A stretch of DNA of 64,000 nucleotides from an uncultured Sulfitobacter sp. (GTDB taxonomy: Bacteria > Pseudomonadota > Alphaproteobacteria > Rhodobacterales > Rhodobacteraceae). Each line of letters starts with the position of its first letter. Position 1 is the stretch's first letter. The position numbers were made by a program, and so were the translations under genes. The stretch lies in the NCBI GenBank assembly GCA_913060815.1, contig CAJXSZ010000011.1:1-64000 (forward strand), given 5' to 3'. The notes beneath the pieces are model-generated. The model saw only the letters and a program-made list of their open reading frames with translations, did not search any database and was not told the DNA's origin. Of the stretch, positions 27,418 to 36,790 are shown piece by piece.

Positions 27418-28599
27418 ATGCTGACGGTGATGATAGACGCGATGGGTATCGGTCTGATCATTCCTGTGATGCCTGATCTCATTCAGGAGCTGGGCGGCGG
27501 CACGCTGGCCGAGGCCGCGATCTGGGGCGGAATACTCTCCACCACGTTCGCCGCGATGCAATTCCTGTTTGGCCCCGTCATGGGCGGATTGTCAGACCGC
27601 TTCGGGCGCAGACCTGTGCTGCTGGTCGCCCTTGTGGTCATGGCACTGGACTATGTGGTGATGGCGGTTGCAGGTTCAATCTGGTTGCTGTTGGCAGGGC
27701 GCGTGGTCGGCGGGATCACAGCGGCGACGCAGTCTACAGCAAGCGCTTATATGGCCGATATCTCGGCCCCGCATGAGCGTGCGGCGCGCTTTGGCCTTGT
27801 GGGAGCGGCGTTCGGAGCGGGGTTTGTGCTGGGGCCGCTCTTGGGCGGCTTGTTGGCCGAATACGGAACGCGGGCGCCGTTTTGGCTGGCCGCAGCGCTT
27901 GCCTTTGGCAATGCGATCTTCGGCTGGGTTGTGCTCAAGGAGACTGTGACAGATGCCAACCGCCGCAAATTCGAGTGGCGACGTGCCAATCCACTTGGCG
28001 CGCTGCGTGCTTTGGGGCGGCTGGAAGGGGTGACGCCGCTGCTGCTGGTCTATTTCATCTACTACATCGGCTTTGCTGTGTACCCCGCTGTCTGGTCCTA
28101 TTTCGGCAAGGAGCGGTTTGAGTGGGCGCCTGCCACCATCGGGCTGTCGCTTGCCCTGTTCGGAGTGACCATGGCGCTGATCCAAGGCGGGTTGATCCGC
28201 CCGATCCTCAAAGCATTGGGCGAGCGCGGAACAGTCATTGCGGGGCATTTGTTCAGCATTGCCAGCCTGATCGGCATTGCGATGATCACCTCTGGCACAT
28301 GGGTTCTGATCCTGACCCCGCTGGCAGCGCTTGGCGGGATTATACCCCCTGCGCTACAGGGGATCATGTCCCGACGTGTGGCAGATGATGCCCAAGGAGA
28401 GCTGCAAGGCGCGCTGACCTCTGCCTCCGCCTTGGCGATGATCCTGTCACCTCTGGCAATGACCTATACGTTTGCCCAGTTCACCGATGCACAAGCCCCG
28501 ATCTATCTACCGGGCGCACCATTCCTGCTAGCCGCTACATTGAGCACGATTGGCCTTGCCGCCCTCATCATTGGAACACGAGCGCGCATCCGCGCCTGA
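27418..28599 (+). CDS. MFS exporter (TetA-like)
   Basis: About 393 residues and 12 hydrophobic segments. The MFS signature GGLSDRFGRRPVLLVAL lies between TM2 and TM3, and GRVVGGITAATQSTASAYMADI in TM4-5 is typical of the TetA/drug:proton antiporter group. The homologous N-terminus should begin with a few residues before the ATG at 27418 (SRLPLIFI): AAAGG lies 9 bases before an ATC at 27391, but no ATG/GTG/TTG is there. I give the first canonical codon. It follows pcaB by 1 to 28 bases and may export a substrate or product of the operon. Confidence 0.85.
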   Translation: MLTVMIDAMGIGLIIPVMPDLIQELGGGTLAEAAIWGGILSTTFAAMQFLFGPVMGGLSDRFGRRPVLLVALVVMALDYVVMAVAGSIWLLLAGRVVGGITAATQSTASAYMADISAPHERAARFGLVGAAFGAGFVLGPLLGGLLAEYGTRAPFWLAAALAFGNAIFGWVVLKETVTDANRRKFEWRRANPLGALRALGRLEGVTPLLLVYFIYYIGFAVYPAVWSYFGKERFEWAPATIGLSLALFGVTMALIQGGLIRPILKALGERGTVIAGHLFSIASLIGIAMITSGTWVLILTPLAALGGIIPPALQGIMSRRVADDAQGELQGALTSASALAMILSPLAMTYTFAQFTDAQAPIYLPGAPFLLAATLSTIGLAALIIGTRARIRA

Positions 28600-28679
28600 C
28601 GCGGCGTAGCGCTGTGCAAAAAGGCTTGTCGGCGGAGATGATCTGGGCAACGCTCGGGTCAACACGCAAAGGATACCCC

Positions 28680-29768
28680 ATGAAGAAAATAAATGCCGCC
28701 GTTTGCCATGAATTTGGCGCCCCGCTGAAACTCGAAGAAATCACCCTACGCGCACCAGAGGCTGGCGAAGTTGAGGTGGCGCTGGATGCTGTGGCGATCT
28801 GTCATTCCGACATCTCCTTCGCCGAAGGCGCATGGGGCGGCTCGTTGCCCGCCGTTTATGGCCATGAGGCGGCTGGCAAAGTAGCCGCTGTGGGCGACGG
28901 CGTGAACGGTCTGGCAGTCGGCGACAGTGTTGTAGTGACACTTATCCGGTCTTGCGGAACCTGCCCATCCTGTGCGGGCGGCGCGCCGACCCTGTGTAGC
29001 ACACCCTATGACGGCGATCACGGACCGATCAAGACCTCGGACGGCGGCAAGCTGCACCAAGCCATGGCCTGCGGTGCCTTTGCCGAGGCGGTCGTGGTGG
29101 ACCAGCGACAGGTCGTGAAGATCGGAGAAGAGATCCCCAAGGAATGCGCGGCACTCATAGCTTGCGGCGTGATCACGGGTGTGGGCGCGGTGGTGAATGC
29201 CGCAGGCCTGCGCGCAGGGCAGGATGTCGTGGTGATTGGCGCAGGCGGTGTGGGCCTCAACGCGATTCAGGGCGCGCGCATTGCTGGCGCGCGGCGCATC
29301 GTGGCCGTTGATATGAGCGAGGAGAAGCTCGCGGTCGCTCGTGAATTCGGGGCCACCGATGGTGTGCTCGCCTCTGGCAAGAAGCCGTGGAGCGAGGCCA
29401 AGAAAGCCATGGGCCGTGGTGCAGATGCTGTGATCGTGACCGTCGGCGCGATCCCTGCTTATGACACTGCTCCGCGCTATCTGGCCTATGGCGGCAAGGT
29501 GGTAATGGTGGGCATGCCCCATTCGGGTGCAACGTCGAGCTATGAGCCTGTAATGCTGGCCGCCGTCGGGCAAGGTATGGTCGGCTCCAAGATGGGCGAT
29601 GTGGTGATCCAGCGCGATATTCCGTGGATGGTGGATCTCTATACGCAAGGACGGTTGAAGCTGGACGAGCTGATCTCGGGCCGTTGGGAACTGGGCCAGA
29701 TCAACGAGGCGATTGCCGACACAAAGACGGGTGCCGCGCGACGCAACGTGATTTTGTTCGATCGCTAA
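28680..29768 (+). CDS. Zinc-dependent alcohol dehydrogenase
   Basis: 362 residues, medium-chain dehydrogenase/reductase. Catalytic zinc ligands: Cys in AICHSD, His-Glu in YGHEAAGKV. Structural zinc Cys cluster RSCGTCPSCAGGAPTLC near residue 95. Cofactor site VVIGAGGVGLNAIQGARIAGA, followed by VDMSEEKL, where Asp favours NAD over NADP. AAAGGA is 6 bases ahead of the ATG. Resembles class III-like/S-(hydroxymethyl)glutathione-type and aryl-alcohol enzymes, but substrate cannot be read from the sequence. 80 bases after the MFS gene. Confidence 0.9.
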   Translation: MKKINAAVCHEFGAPLKLEEITLRAPEAGEVEVALDAVAICHSDISFAEGAWGGSLPAVYGHEAAGKVAAVGDGVNGLAVGDSVVVTLIRSCGTCPSCAGGAPTLCSTPYDGDHGPIKTSDGGKLHQAMACGAFAEAVVVDQRQVVKIGEEIPKECAALIACGVITGVGAVVNAAGLRAGQDVVVIGAGGVGLNAIQGARIAGARRIVAVDMSEEKLAVAREFGATDGVLASGKKPWSEAKKAMGRGADAVIVTVGAIPAYDTAPRYLAYGGKVVMVGMPHSGATSSYEPVMLAAVGQGMVGSKMGDVVIQRDIPWMVDLYTQGRLKLDELISGRWELGQINEAIADTKTGAARRNVILFDR

Positions 29769-29812
29769 AGACTGTGCAGGTTGTTGGTGCGGAATTCAGT
29801 TTAAAGGGCAAA

Positions 29813-29839
29813 ATGAAGGGGTATTGTGATGCTGCTTAA
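29813..29839 (+). other. Possible 8-residue leader ORF
   Basis: ATG AAG GGG ... TAA encodes MKGYCDAA and stops 8 bases inside the next gene. AAAGGG lies 5 bases before its ATG. The upstream element GAATTCAGTTTAAAGGGC recurs at 45466-45481 before another leader ORF. Translation is not shown. Confidence 0.3.
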
Positions 29840-31061
29840 GGACTTGGACATCATCGTGACGGCCCCGCCTGCGCCTGGTTGGGGCGGACGGTACTGGATA
29901 CTGGTGAAACTGACGACGGCTTGCGGGATTGTGGGCTGGGGGGAGTGTTATGCCTCCTCAGTCGGGCCGGACGCTATGCGCGGCGTGATCGAAGATGTGT
30001 TTGCGCGGCATATGGCAGGCGAGAACCCCGAGAACATCGAAATGATGTTTCGGCGCGCCTATTCTGCGGGATTTACGCAGCGGCCTGATCTGACTGTTAT
30101 GGGCGCGTTTTCGGGCCTTGAGATTGCGTGCTGGGATATTCTGGGCAAGGCGCGGGAACGGCCTGTATATGCTTTGCTTGGCGGTGTGATGAACGCGCGC
30201 GTTCGGGCGTATACATATCTCTATCCGCTCCCGCATCATCCGCTGGAGGAGTTCTGGTCCTCGCCCGAGATGGCGGCCGAAAGTGCGCTGGACGCGGTGG
30301 AGCGTGGGTATACGGCGGTCAAATTTGACCCTGCGGGGCCCTATACGCGACGGGGCGGGCATATGCCTGCGATGTCCGACATCTCGCAGTCTGTGGCGTT
30401 TTGTAAGGCCATTCGCGAGGCGGTTGGCGACAGAGCAGATCTTCTCTTTGGCACGCACGGGCAGTTTACCACGGCGGGCGCGATCCGTTTGGGGCAGGCT
30501 TTGGAGCCTTATTCGCCGCTGTGGTATGAGGAGCCTATTCCGCCTGATAATGTAGCGGAAATGGCAAAAGTAGCCGGCGCCGTCCGAATACCGGTCGCCA
30601 CTGGTGAGCGGCTCACCACAAAGGCGGAGTTTGCGCCTGTGTTGCGCAGCGGGGCCGCGACGATTTTGCAGCCCGCGCTCGGGCGTGCGGGTGGCATTTG
30701 GGAGATGAAGAAGGTCGCGGCCATGGCCGAGGTCTATAACGCGCAGATGGCGCCGCATCTTTATGCAGGCCCTGTGGAGTGGGCGGCCAACGTACATCTG
30801 GCGGTCAGCATTCCAAACCTTCTGATGGCGGAGACGATCGAGACGCCCTTCCATGAGCAACTCATCAAGGGTAGCATTCGGGTCGAGGACGGGTTTGTGA
30901 CTGCGCCCACCGCGCCCGGTCTGGGGATCGAGGTGGATGAAGAGCTTGCGCGTGCGCATCCCTATACGGGCGAGGGCTTGCATCTGGAGATGCGCGAGGA
31001 GCCATGTGACTACGTCAATGGCAACAACTTCGAGGGCGGTGCGCCTGCACCTCGGGACTGA
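29829..31061 (+). CDS. Mandelate racemase/muconate-lactonizing enzyme family protein
   Basis: 410 residues, enolase superfamily. N-terminal capping domain (1-125), then a TIM barrel. Metal site: Glu in LWYEEPIPPDN and Glu in VATGERLTTK; the first metal Asp of the family is not found, the position reading LFGTHGQF. Lys in AVKFDP is the likely acid/base, and His in MAPHLYAGPVEW the other. The subgroup is probably an acid-sugar dehydratase, substrate unknown. Start: ATG with GGGG 7 bases upstream, favoured over the GTG three bases earlier. The gene ends in a terminator shared with gcdH. Confidence 0.88.
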   Translation: MLLKDLDIIVTAPPAPGWGGRYWILVKLTTACGIVGWGECYASSVGPDAMRGVIEDVFARHMAGENPENIEMMFRRAYSAGFTQRPDLTVMGAFSGLEIACWDILGKARERPVYALLGGVMNARVRAYTYLYPLPHHPLEEFWSSPEMAAESALDAVERGYTAVKFDPAGPYTRRGGHMPAMSDISQSVAFCKAIREAVGDRADLLFGTHGQFTTAGAIRLGQALEPYSPLWYEEPIPPDNVAEMAKVAGAVRIPVATGERLTTKAEFAPVLRSGAATILQPALGRAGGIWEMKKVAAMAEVYNAQMAPHLYAGPVEWAANVHLAVSIPNLLMAETIETPFHEQLIKGSIRVEDGFVTAPTAPGLGIEVDEELARAHPYTGEGLHLEMREEPCDYVNGNNFEGGAPAPRD

Positions 31062-31066
31062 ACACG

Positions 31067-31098
31067 AAAAAGCCCGCGCTGGTGCGGCGCGGGCTTTT
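31067..31098. terminator. Bidirectional terminator
   Basis: A perfect 12-bp stem AAAAGCCCGCGC/GCGCGGGCTTTT with a 7-base loop (31080-31086). It lies between the convergent MR/MLE gene (stop 31061) and gcdH (stop 31120). A-tract and T-tract flank it, so it works in both directions. Confidence 0.93.
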
Positions 31099-31119
31099 GA
31101 TTTGATCGGTTGTCAATGA

Positions 31120-32343
31120 TTAATAGAACGCCTGCAAACCTGTGATGGAGCGGCCGAGAATGAGCGCGTGCACGTCGTGTGTGCCCTCATAGGTGTTGAC
31201 GGTCTCGAGATTCATCATATGGCGCATAACCTGAAAGTCGCCCGAAATCCCGTTGCCGCCATGCATGTCGCGGCTGTGGCGTGCAATCTCGAGCGCCTTG
31301 CCGCAGTTATTGCGCTTGACGATAGAGATCATCTCGGGTGCGGCATTGGCGTTGTCCATCAGACGACCGACCTGCAAGCTGGCCTGCATGCCAAGTGCGA
31401 TCTCGGTCATCATATCGGCAAGTTTTTTCTGGAAAAGCTGCGTCTGGGCCAGCGGTTTGTTGAACTGATGGCGGTCCAGACCGTATTGGCGCGCGGCGTG
31501 CATGCAGAACTCTGCCGCACCCATTACACCCCAAGAGATGCCGTAGCGTGCGCGGTTCAAGCAGCCAAACGGCCCCTTCAGCCCCTGCACGTGAGGCAAC
31601 AGCGCCTCATCGCCCACTTCAACACCTTCCATCACGATTTCGCCCGTGATCGAGGCGCGCAGGCTCAGCTTGTTACCGATCTTCGGCGCGCTCAGGCCTT
31701 CCATCCCTTTTTCGAGGATGAAGCCACGGATTTTGCCGCCGTGCTCTTCGCTCTTAGCCCAGACCACGAACACATCGGCGATGGGCGCGTTGCTGATCCA
31801 CATTTTGGAGCCTGTGATTTTGTACCCGTTGGCAGTTTTTACAGCGCGGGTTTTCATGCCTGCAGGGTCGGAGCCAGCGTCAGGCTCGGTCAGGCCAAAG
31901 CAGCCGATGAACTCGCCGCTGGCAAGTTTGGGCAGGTACTTCTTGCGCTGCGCCTCGGAGCCGTAAGCGTAGATCGGGTACATGACCAGCGACGACTGCA
32001 CGGACATCATGGAGCGGTAGCCAGAATCGATCCGTTCAACCTCGCGCGCGACCAGACCATAGGAGACATAAGAGCCGCCGAGGCCGCCGTATTCCTCGGG
32101 CACGGTGACGCCGAGCAGGCCCATATCTCCCATCTCGCGGAAGATGCTGGCGTCTGTCTCCTCGTTGGCGAAGGCATTGATGACGCGCGGCTGCAGCTTT
32201 TCAGTCGCGTAAGCACGAGAGCTTTCCATGATCATGCGCTCGTCTTCCGAGAGCTGCTCGTTCAGGCGCAGCGGATCGGACCAATCGAACTGCCCCAGAT
32301 CGGGGGCATCTTTTGCTTTGAGAATAGGGGCTTCGGCGTTCAT
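31120..32343 (-). CDS. gcdH: Glutaryl-CoA dehydrogenase
   Basis: 407 residues from the ATG at 32343 (AAAGG 7 bases upstream; the ATG at 32364 lacks one). FAD flavoenzyme that oxidises and decarboxylates glutaryl-CoA to crotonyl-CoA in lysine/tryptophan/glutarate breakdown. [39 protein letters not shown], and catalytic Glu in [51 protein letters not shown] is the family helix signature region. The adjacent LysR gene is divergent and probably its regulator. Confidence 0.93.
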   Translation of the reverse strand: MNAEAPILKAKDAPDLGQFDWSDPLRLNEQLSEDERMIMESSRAYATEKLQPRVINAFANEETDASIFREMGDMGLLGVTVPEEYGGLGGSYVSYGLVAREVERIDSGYRSMMSVQSSLVMYPIYAYGSEAQRKKYLPKLASGEFIGCFGLTEPDAGSDPAGMKTRAVKTANGYKITGSKMWISNAPIADVFVVWAKSEEHGGKIRGFILEKGMEGLSAPKIGNKLSLRASITGEIVMEGVEVGDEALLPHVQGLKGPFGCLNRARYGISWGVMGAAEFCMHAARQYGLDRHQFNKPLAQTQLFQKKLADMMTEIALGMQASLQVGRLMDNANAAPEMISIVKRNNCGKALEIARHSRDMHGGNGISGDFQVMRHMMNLETVNTYEGTHDVHALILGRSITGLQAFY

Positions 32344-32449
32344 GGCGTTACCTTTCAGGATCATAATTCAAAGATTGCCGCCATTATTGCACATAAGCGG
32401 CGAAACCTCTAACAACGGTTCATCCTCAATACATGAGTTTTAGTCATAG

Positions 32450-33340
32450 ATGATTGCACCCCGCCGATATCTCCCCTCCGTCTCCGCACTGCTCGCATTC
32501 GAGGCTTGCGCGCGGCTGGGAAGCGCCACGCAGGCCGCGACAGAGCTGTCCCTGACGCAATCGGCCATCAGTCGCCAGATCAAAGCGCTGGAGGGGCAAT
32601 TGGGCGTACAACTCATGGCGCGGCAGGGGCGGCGTTTAACGCTGACGCAGGCGGGAACGGAATATGTGCGCGAAGTGCGCGAGGTTTTGGGACGGCTGGC
32701 GCAGGCAAGCGTGAATGCGACGACCCAGACACAATCGGGCGCATTGGCACTGGCGATCCTGCCTGCCTTTGGGATGCATTGGCTTGCGCCGCGCCTGTCG
32801 GATTTCGCGCAAACGCATCCCGAGGTGACGGTGAACCTGTCCACGCGGCTGCAACCCTTCGCACTGGGGCCAAGTGCGTTTGATGCGGCAATCCATTTCG
32901 GGCATGAGGACTGGCCCGGCGTGCATTATATGCCGCTTGCGCCTGAGATCGTTGTGCCTGTATGTGCGCCCGACATGCAGGGCGCGCCCTTCACAAAGCC
33001 GCAGATGCTGCTGGAGCATCCCTTGCTGCACCTTGAGACAAGGCCGCGCGCGTGGGCGCGCTGGCTCAAAGCGGTGGGGCATCCCTGTGATCCGCCCCAT
33101 GGCATGATGTTCGACCAGTTCGGCACGATGGCGCAGGCCGCAATTCACGGGCTGGGTATCGCGCTGCTGCCGACATTCATGGCCGAGCCATATTTGAAAG
33201 AAGGGCAGCTTATCCTCGCCTCCGACAAGACGACCGAGAGCATCGGCAGCTATTTTCTGGTCTGGCCCGATGACCGTCCCGCCCCGCCGCCACTGCTGGC
33301 GTTTTGCGCATGGCTCGAGACGCAGACACAGCCACGCTGA
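32450..33340 (+). CDS. LysR-family transcriptional regulator (GcvA-like)
   Basis: 296 residues. N-terminal winged helix: YLPSVSALLAFEACARLGSATQAATELSLTQSAISRQIKALEGQLGVQL, followed by the substrate-binding domain. PSVSALLAFEACARLGS and the C-terminal PYLKEGQLI are typical of the GcvA/AmpR-like group. Divergent from gcdH with about 106 bases between the starts, the usual layout for a LysR activator and its target. Ligand unknown. Confidence 0.92.
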   Translation: MIAPRRYLPSVSALLAFEACARLGSATQAATELSLTQSAISRQIKALEGQLGVQLMARQGRRLTLTQAGTEYVREVREVLGRLAQASVNATTQTQSGALALAILPAFGMHWLAPRLSDFAQTHPEVTVNLSTRLQPFALGPSAFDAAIHFGHEDWPGVHYMPLAPEIVVPVCAPDMQGAPFTKPQMLLEHPLLHLETRPRAWARWLKAVGHPCDPPHGMMFDQFGTMAQAAIHGLGIALLPTFMAEPYLKEGQLILASDKTTESIGSYFLVWPDDRPAPPPLLAFCAWLETQTQPR

Positions 33341-33447
33341 CCGCGTGCCACGTGGTTAATCAATTCGCAATTTGTCAAACTTCGGCCACATTCACCGCCT
33401 ATAGCATATCCAAGTGACGGTGGGGGCCGACACCAAGGAGCATCGCA

Positions 33448-33906
33448 ATGCTTAGCAAATTCTTTCTGCGCGCCGCTGTGACAGCCGCTGCGCTGACCTG
33501 TTCAACCGGCTCTGCGTCTGCCGAAAACTATGACATTATGATTGCGGAATTCTCGTTCTTTCCCAGCGTCAGCTACGTGCAACCCGGTGATACGATCACA
33601 TTCATCAATGATTCTGGTATTGACCGTGAACTTCGGTCAAAAAACGCCGATTGGTTCATCCCCGATCTTGCCGATGGCGCATCGGCCAGCATCGTTGTGG
33701 AAGAAGGTTGGAAGAATGACTTTTTCTCCCGCATCAAAGGCGCGGATAATGGCGGCCAAGATGAAACGGGTGAAACGGTCAACGTAGACGACGCCTCTAT
33801 CGAGATGACGAACGAAGAGCTTGATGCAGAACCCGGTACAATTCGCGGTGCCCTGAGCTATGGCCAGCCTCCCAGTGAGGCCGTTGCACCCGACTCAGGG
33901 TCCTAA
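33448..33906 (+). CDS. Secreted cupredoxin-like protein without copper ligands
   Basis: 152 residues. A signal peptide ending near STGSASA (residue 25) is followed by a cupredoxin-like core: IMIAEFSFFPSVSYVQPGDTITFINDSGIDRELRSK. In copper proteins the segment after the N in FxN carries His and the C-terminal loop has Cys/His/Met; here no His or Cys is present in the mature part, so copper binding is unlikely. The acidic C-terminal half (residues 95-152) is low in complexity. AAGGAG is 7 bases before the ATG. Function unknown. Confidence 0.8.
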   Translation: MLSKFFLRAAVTAAALTCSTGSASAENYDIMIAEFSFFPSVSYVQPGDTITFINDSGIDRELRSKNADWFIPDLADGASASIVVEEGWKNDFFSRIKGADNGGQDETGETVNVDDASIEMTNEELDAEPGTIRGALSYGQPPSEAVAPDSGS

Positions 33907-33916
33907 GAGATACGGG

Positions 33917-34603
33917 CTAGCCCTCCTGCGAAGGCTCCCAAGGCTCGATCAACTCTGGCCCCTCGGCGCGGTTTGAATTAACCGCACGGCCCACGCGGTG
34001 CCACTGCAACACATCATCGGCCGCCGCCCGCATCAGCGGTGCGGCGCCTTTGCCGTTCTCCCCCAACCACAACGCCCAATCGGTCGGCTCGACTACCACG
34101 GGCATGCGGTGGTGGATCGCCTGCATCGGCGCGTTCGCTGCAACAGTCAGGGCTGCAACAGTGCGCATCTCCTCACCGTTCGCAGGATTACGCCAGCTCT
34201 GCCAAAGTGCCGCAAACGCGAGCGGTGAGCCGTCGCATCGCGTAATGTACCACGGGTCGCGCCCGCCGTCGGCGTCTTTGGTCCATTCATAGAACCCATT
34301 GGCCACGACCAGCACACGCCGCCCATGAACCGCATCGCGAAAAGCAGGTTTCTCCAGCACCGTTTCGGCCCGCGCATTGATCAGCAGCGGGCCATCGTTA
34401 GGCTTTTTGTACCACGGCGGAATCAGCCCCCAGCGCATCGCCTCCATGCGGCGCGGCTGCTCAGGGCCGCCCGTGATAACGGCAACGTCATTGGTCGGGC
34501 AGACGTTGTAGTTCGGCCCCTCGGGCAACGTGTTTGCGGGGGCCGCCTCGAATATATGCGCCATCGCCGCAGGCGGCAGCGTCAGCGCCATTCGTCCACA
34601 CAT
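33917..34603 (-). CDS. SRAP-family protein (YedK/HMCES-like)
   Basis: 228 residues. The new N-terminus after Met removal is Cys2 (MCGRM), the residue that crosslinks to abasic sites in single-stranded DNA. NVCPTNDVAVI, RWGLIPPWY, INARAETV, RRVLVVANGFYEWTK, and HHRMPVVVEP with the catalytic His complete the active site. Role: shielding abasic sites. AGGAGG stands 5 bases before the ATG. Convergent with the cupredoxin-like gene. Confidence 0.94.
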   Translation of the reverse strand: MCGRMALTLPPAAMAHIFEAAPANTLPEGPNYNVCPTNDVAVITGGPEQPRRMEAMRWGLIPPWYKKPNDGPLLINARAETVLEKPAFRDAVHGRRVLVVANGFYEWTKDADGGRDPWYITRCDGSPLAFAALWQSWRNPANGEEMRTVAALTVAANAPMQAIHHRMPVVVEPTDWALWLGENGKGAAPLMRAAADDVLQWHRVGRAVNSNRAEGPELIEPWEPSQEG

Positions 34604-34666
34604 ATCTGCCTCCTCTCGTTGCCCATCAGTCTACCGCGATCTGGCCAGAAGCAAAATACCGGCCAC

Positions 34667-34700
34667 AAAAAAGGCGCGCCCCGCGGGGAGGCGCGCCTTT
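34667..34700 (-). terminator. Terminator after the 5'-nucleotidase gene
   Basis: On the minus strand an 11-bp perfect stem AAAGGCGCGCC/GGCGCGCCTTT with a 9-base loop, then TTTGTGG. Lies 21 bases after the stop of the 5'-nucleotidase gene. Confidence 0.9.
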
Positions 34701-34720
34701 CTACAGCACTGCAAGAGCGC

Positions 34721-36277
34721 TTATTTAATCGTAATGCGGCCTTCCAGAACGGGCGTGTAGGGCGCATTTGCCGCCAGATATTCCGACGCGACATCCGCTA
34801 CATCGGGCCCGAAGTCATAGGCATTGGCCGCGTCTTTGAACATCGCGTAGCCGTCACCACCCTTGCGGACGAAGTTGTTGGAAACAACGCCATAGACCTT
34901 TTCCATATCCACAGGTGCGCCACCGATCATCACATCGGAAACCCGCGCACCCGCCTCTGCGGCAGGATCAACGGTAAAGGTCATCCCCGCCACCTGCGGG
35001 AAACGGCCTGCGACCTCCTCGATCTCGCTCACTCCGTTTTCAAGCGCTTTGACCAGCACGGCACCCGTGACCTGGAAGGTCGAGAGCGTGTTCTGGAACG
35101 GCAGCACGGTCAGCACTTCGCCCTTGGTCACATCGCCCGCGTCAATAGAAGCGCGGATGCCACCGCTGTTTTGCAAGGCCACGTCGATGCCCTGATCCGC
35201 GACCCGCGCAAGCATCGCATCAGCGATCATGTTGCCCATCGTACATTCCTGCACGCGGCACACAGCGCGATCACCCTCAAGCGCATCCGCCGCCTCGGCC
35301 ACAACAGTGTTGCGGATTTCCTCTAGCGGCTTGGCCAGCTCGGCCACACGCGCAACAGTCTCGGCATCCTCGGTCACAGCGGCGTCGATCAGGATCGGCT
35401 CGCCCTTGGCCTCGGTCACGTTGCCCGCGTCATCAAATGTCACGTTCAGCTCACCGAGATATTTGCCGTAGGCATACGCCTGCACAATCGCTGTCTCGCC
35501 CACCATTGTGGGGTATGCGCCTTCGGCCCGCTCGTTGGTGTTGCTGAGTAAGGTGTTGGAGTGCCCCCCCACGATCACATCCACACCCGTGGTGTTCGCC
35601 GCCACCATCTGGTCCACGGCATAGCTGGAGTGGCTCAAGACGATAATCTTATTCACGCCCTCGGCGGTCAGGCGGTCCACCTCACCCTGCACTGCTGCGA
35701 CGGGTTCCGAGAAGGTGACATTATCGCCCGGGCTGGCAAGCTCGGGCGTGTCCTCGGGCGTCAGGCCGATAAGGCCGATCTTCTCGCCGCCCCGTTCGAT
35801 CACCGTGGATTTGGCAAGCGTGCTGGACAGCAGTGGCTCCGCGCTCACATCCGCGTTGCTCATCAGCACGGGGAAATCAACGGCAGCCATGAACGCGGCC
35901 AGCACTTCGGGGCCATCGTCGAACTCGTGGTTGCCCACGGTCATGCCGTCATAGCCCAGCTTGTTCATCATCTCGGCGGCCATCTGGCCTTTGTATTGGG
36001 TATAGAACAGAGTGCCCTGAAACTGGTCGCCCCCGTCAACGAGGATGGAATTATTGGTTCGCCCGCGCGCCTCTGCAATGGCTGTGACCAGACGCGCTGT
36101 CCCGCCAAAGCATTTGCCCTCCGTGTTGTCCTCGGCCCCACATGGCCCGTCGTATTTGCTGATCGGCTCGAACCGCGCATGGAAATCATTGGTGTGCAAA
36201 ATCGTCAGCGTGTAATCCGCGCTGGCCATGCCTGCCGTAAGGCTCAGGGCGGCGGCGCTCAAAAGGAATCGCTTCAT
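34721..36277 (-). CDS. Periplasmic 5'-nucleotidase/metallophosphatase
   Basis: 518 residues. A signal peptide (MKRFLLSAAALSLTAGMASA) is cleaved near residue 20. Metallophosphatase motifs ILHTNDFHARFEP, DGGDQFQGT, TVGNHEFDDGPE, SHSSYAVD and GGHSNTLLS bind two metals. The C-terminal 5'-nucleotidase domain has LQNSGGIRASIDAGD. Hydrolyses nucleotides (UshA-like) outside the membrane, likely for phosphate scavenging. The ATG at 36277 has GGGGG 8 bases upstream; the frame to 36337 is discarded. Confidence 0.93.
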   Translation of the reverse strand: MKRFLLSAAALSLTAGMASADYTLTILHTNDFHARFEPISKYDGPCGAEDNTEGKCFGGTARLVTAIAEARGRTNNSILVDGGDQFQGTLFYTQYKGQMAAEMMNKLGYDGMTVGNHEFDDGPEVLAAFMAAVDFPVLMSNADVSAEPLLSSTLAKSTVIERGGEKIGLIGLTPEDTPELASPGDNVTFSEPVAAVQGEVDRLTAEGVNKIIVLSHSSYAVDQMVAANTTGVDVIVGGHSNTLLSNTNERAEGAYPTMVGETAIVQAYAYGKYLGELNVTFDDAGNVTEAKGEPILIDAAVTEDAETVARVAELAKPLEEIRNTVVAEAADALEGDRAVCRVQECTMGNMIADAMLARVADQGIDVALQNSGGIRASIDAGDVTKGEVLTVLPFQNTLSTFQVTGAVLVKALENGVSEIEEVAGRFPQVAGMTFTVDPAAEAGARVSDVMIGGAPVDMEKVYGVVSNNFVRKGGDGYAMFKDAANAYDFGPDVADVASEYLAANAPYTPVLEGRITIK

Positions 36278-36439
36278 GGTTGTGTCCCCCATTGGAATGA
36301 ATGTCCGTATCGTGGCGTGCAGACGTACGCCTGTCAAAGATCATATGCGGGGTTGCGTAACGTCATCCTCTTGGGCGCTGCATCCTTGGGCGGTGCTTCG
36401 CCCTTGACCCCTGCCCCGCGCGGCGGCATCACAGAGCCC

Positions 36440-36790
36440 ATGCTTATATTTAAAATTCTCCGTACCGACGAATGGCAAACCTTGCGTACAGCGGGTGAGA
36501 CAACAGGCGCGCCCATCGACGTGGCCGACGGCTATATCCACCTCTCGACTGCAGGGCAGGTCGCCGAGACTGCGGCCAAACATTTTGCTGGCGTGGACGG
36601 GCTGTTCCTGCTCGCGCTCGAGACAGACAGTTTGGACGATACGCTCAAATGGGAAGTCTCGCGTGGCGGGGCGGAGTTTCCGCATCTCTACCGCAAGCTG
36701 ACAATGAATGATGTCGTCTGGGCGCAGCCGCTGCCTTTGGTCGACGGCGCGCATGAATTTCCCGCAGGGCTGACGGAGGCCGCACAATGA
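36440..36790 (+). CDS. DUF952 protein
   Basis: 116 residues. Conserved GYIHLSTAGQVAETA and LKWEVSRGGAEFPHLYRKLTMNDVVWAQPL are the DUF952 motifs; the family has no secured function, although a fold like ADP-ribosyltransferases is proposed. The ribosome binding site is weak. Its TGA overlaps the following ATG. With the DUF1330 gene and pyrD it forms a three-gene coupled operon. Confidence 0.9.
   Translation: MLIFKILRTDEWQTLRTAGETTGAPIDVADGYIHLSTAGQVAETAAKHFAGVDGLFLLALETDSLDDTLKWEVSRGGAEFPHLYRKLTMNDVVWAQPLPLVDGAHEFPAGLTEAAQ

Noticed and set aside
35561-36439. Plus-strand extension of DUF952 over 5'-nucleotidase
   Set aside because: Antisense to a clear enzyme; DUF952 homology begins at 36440.
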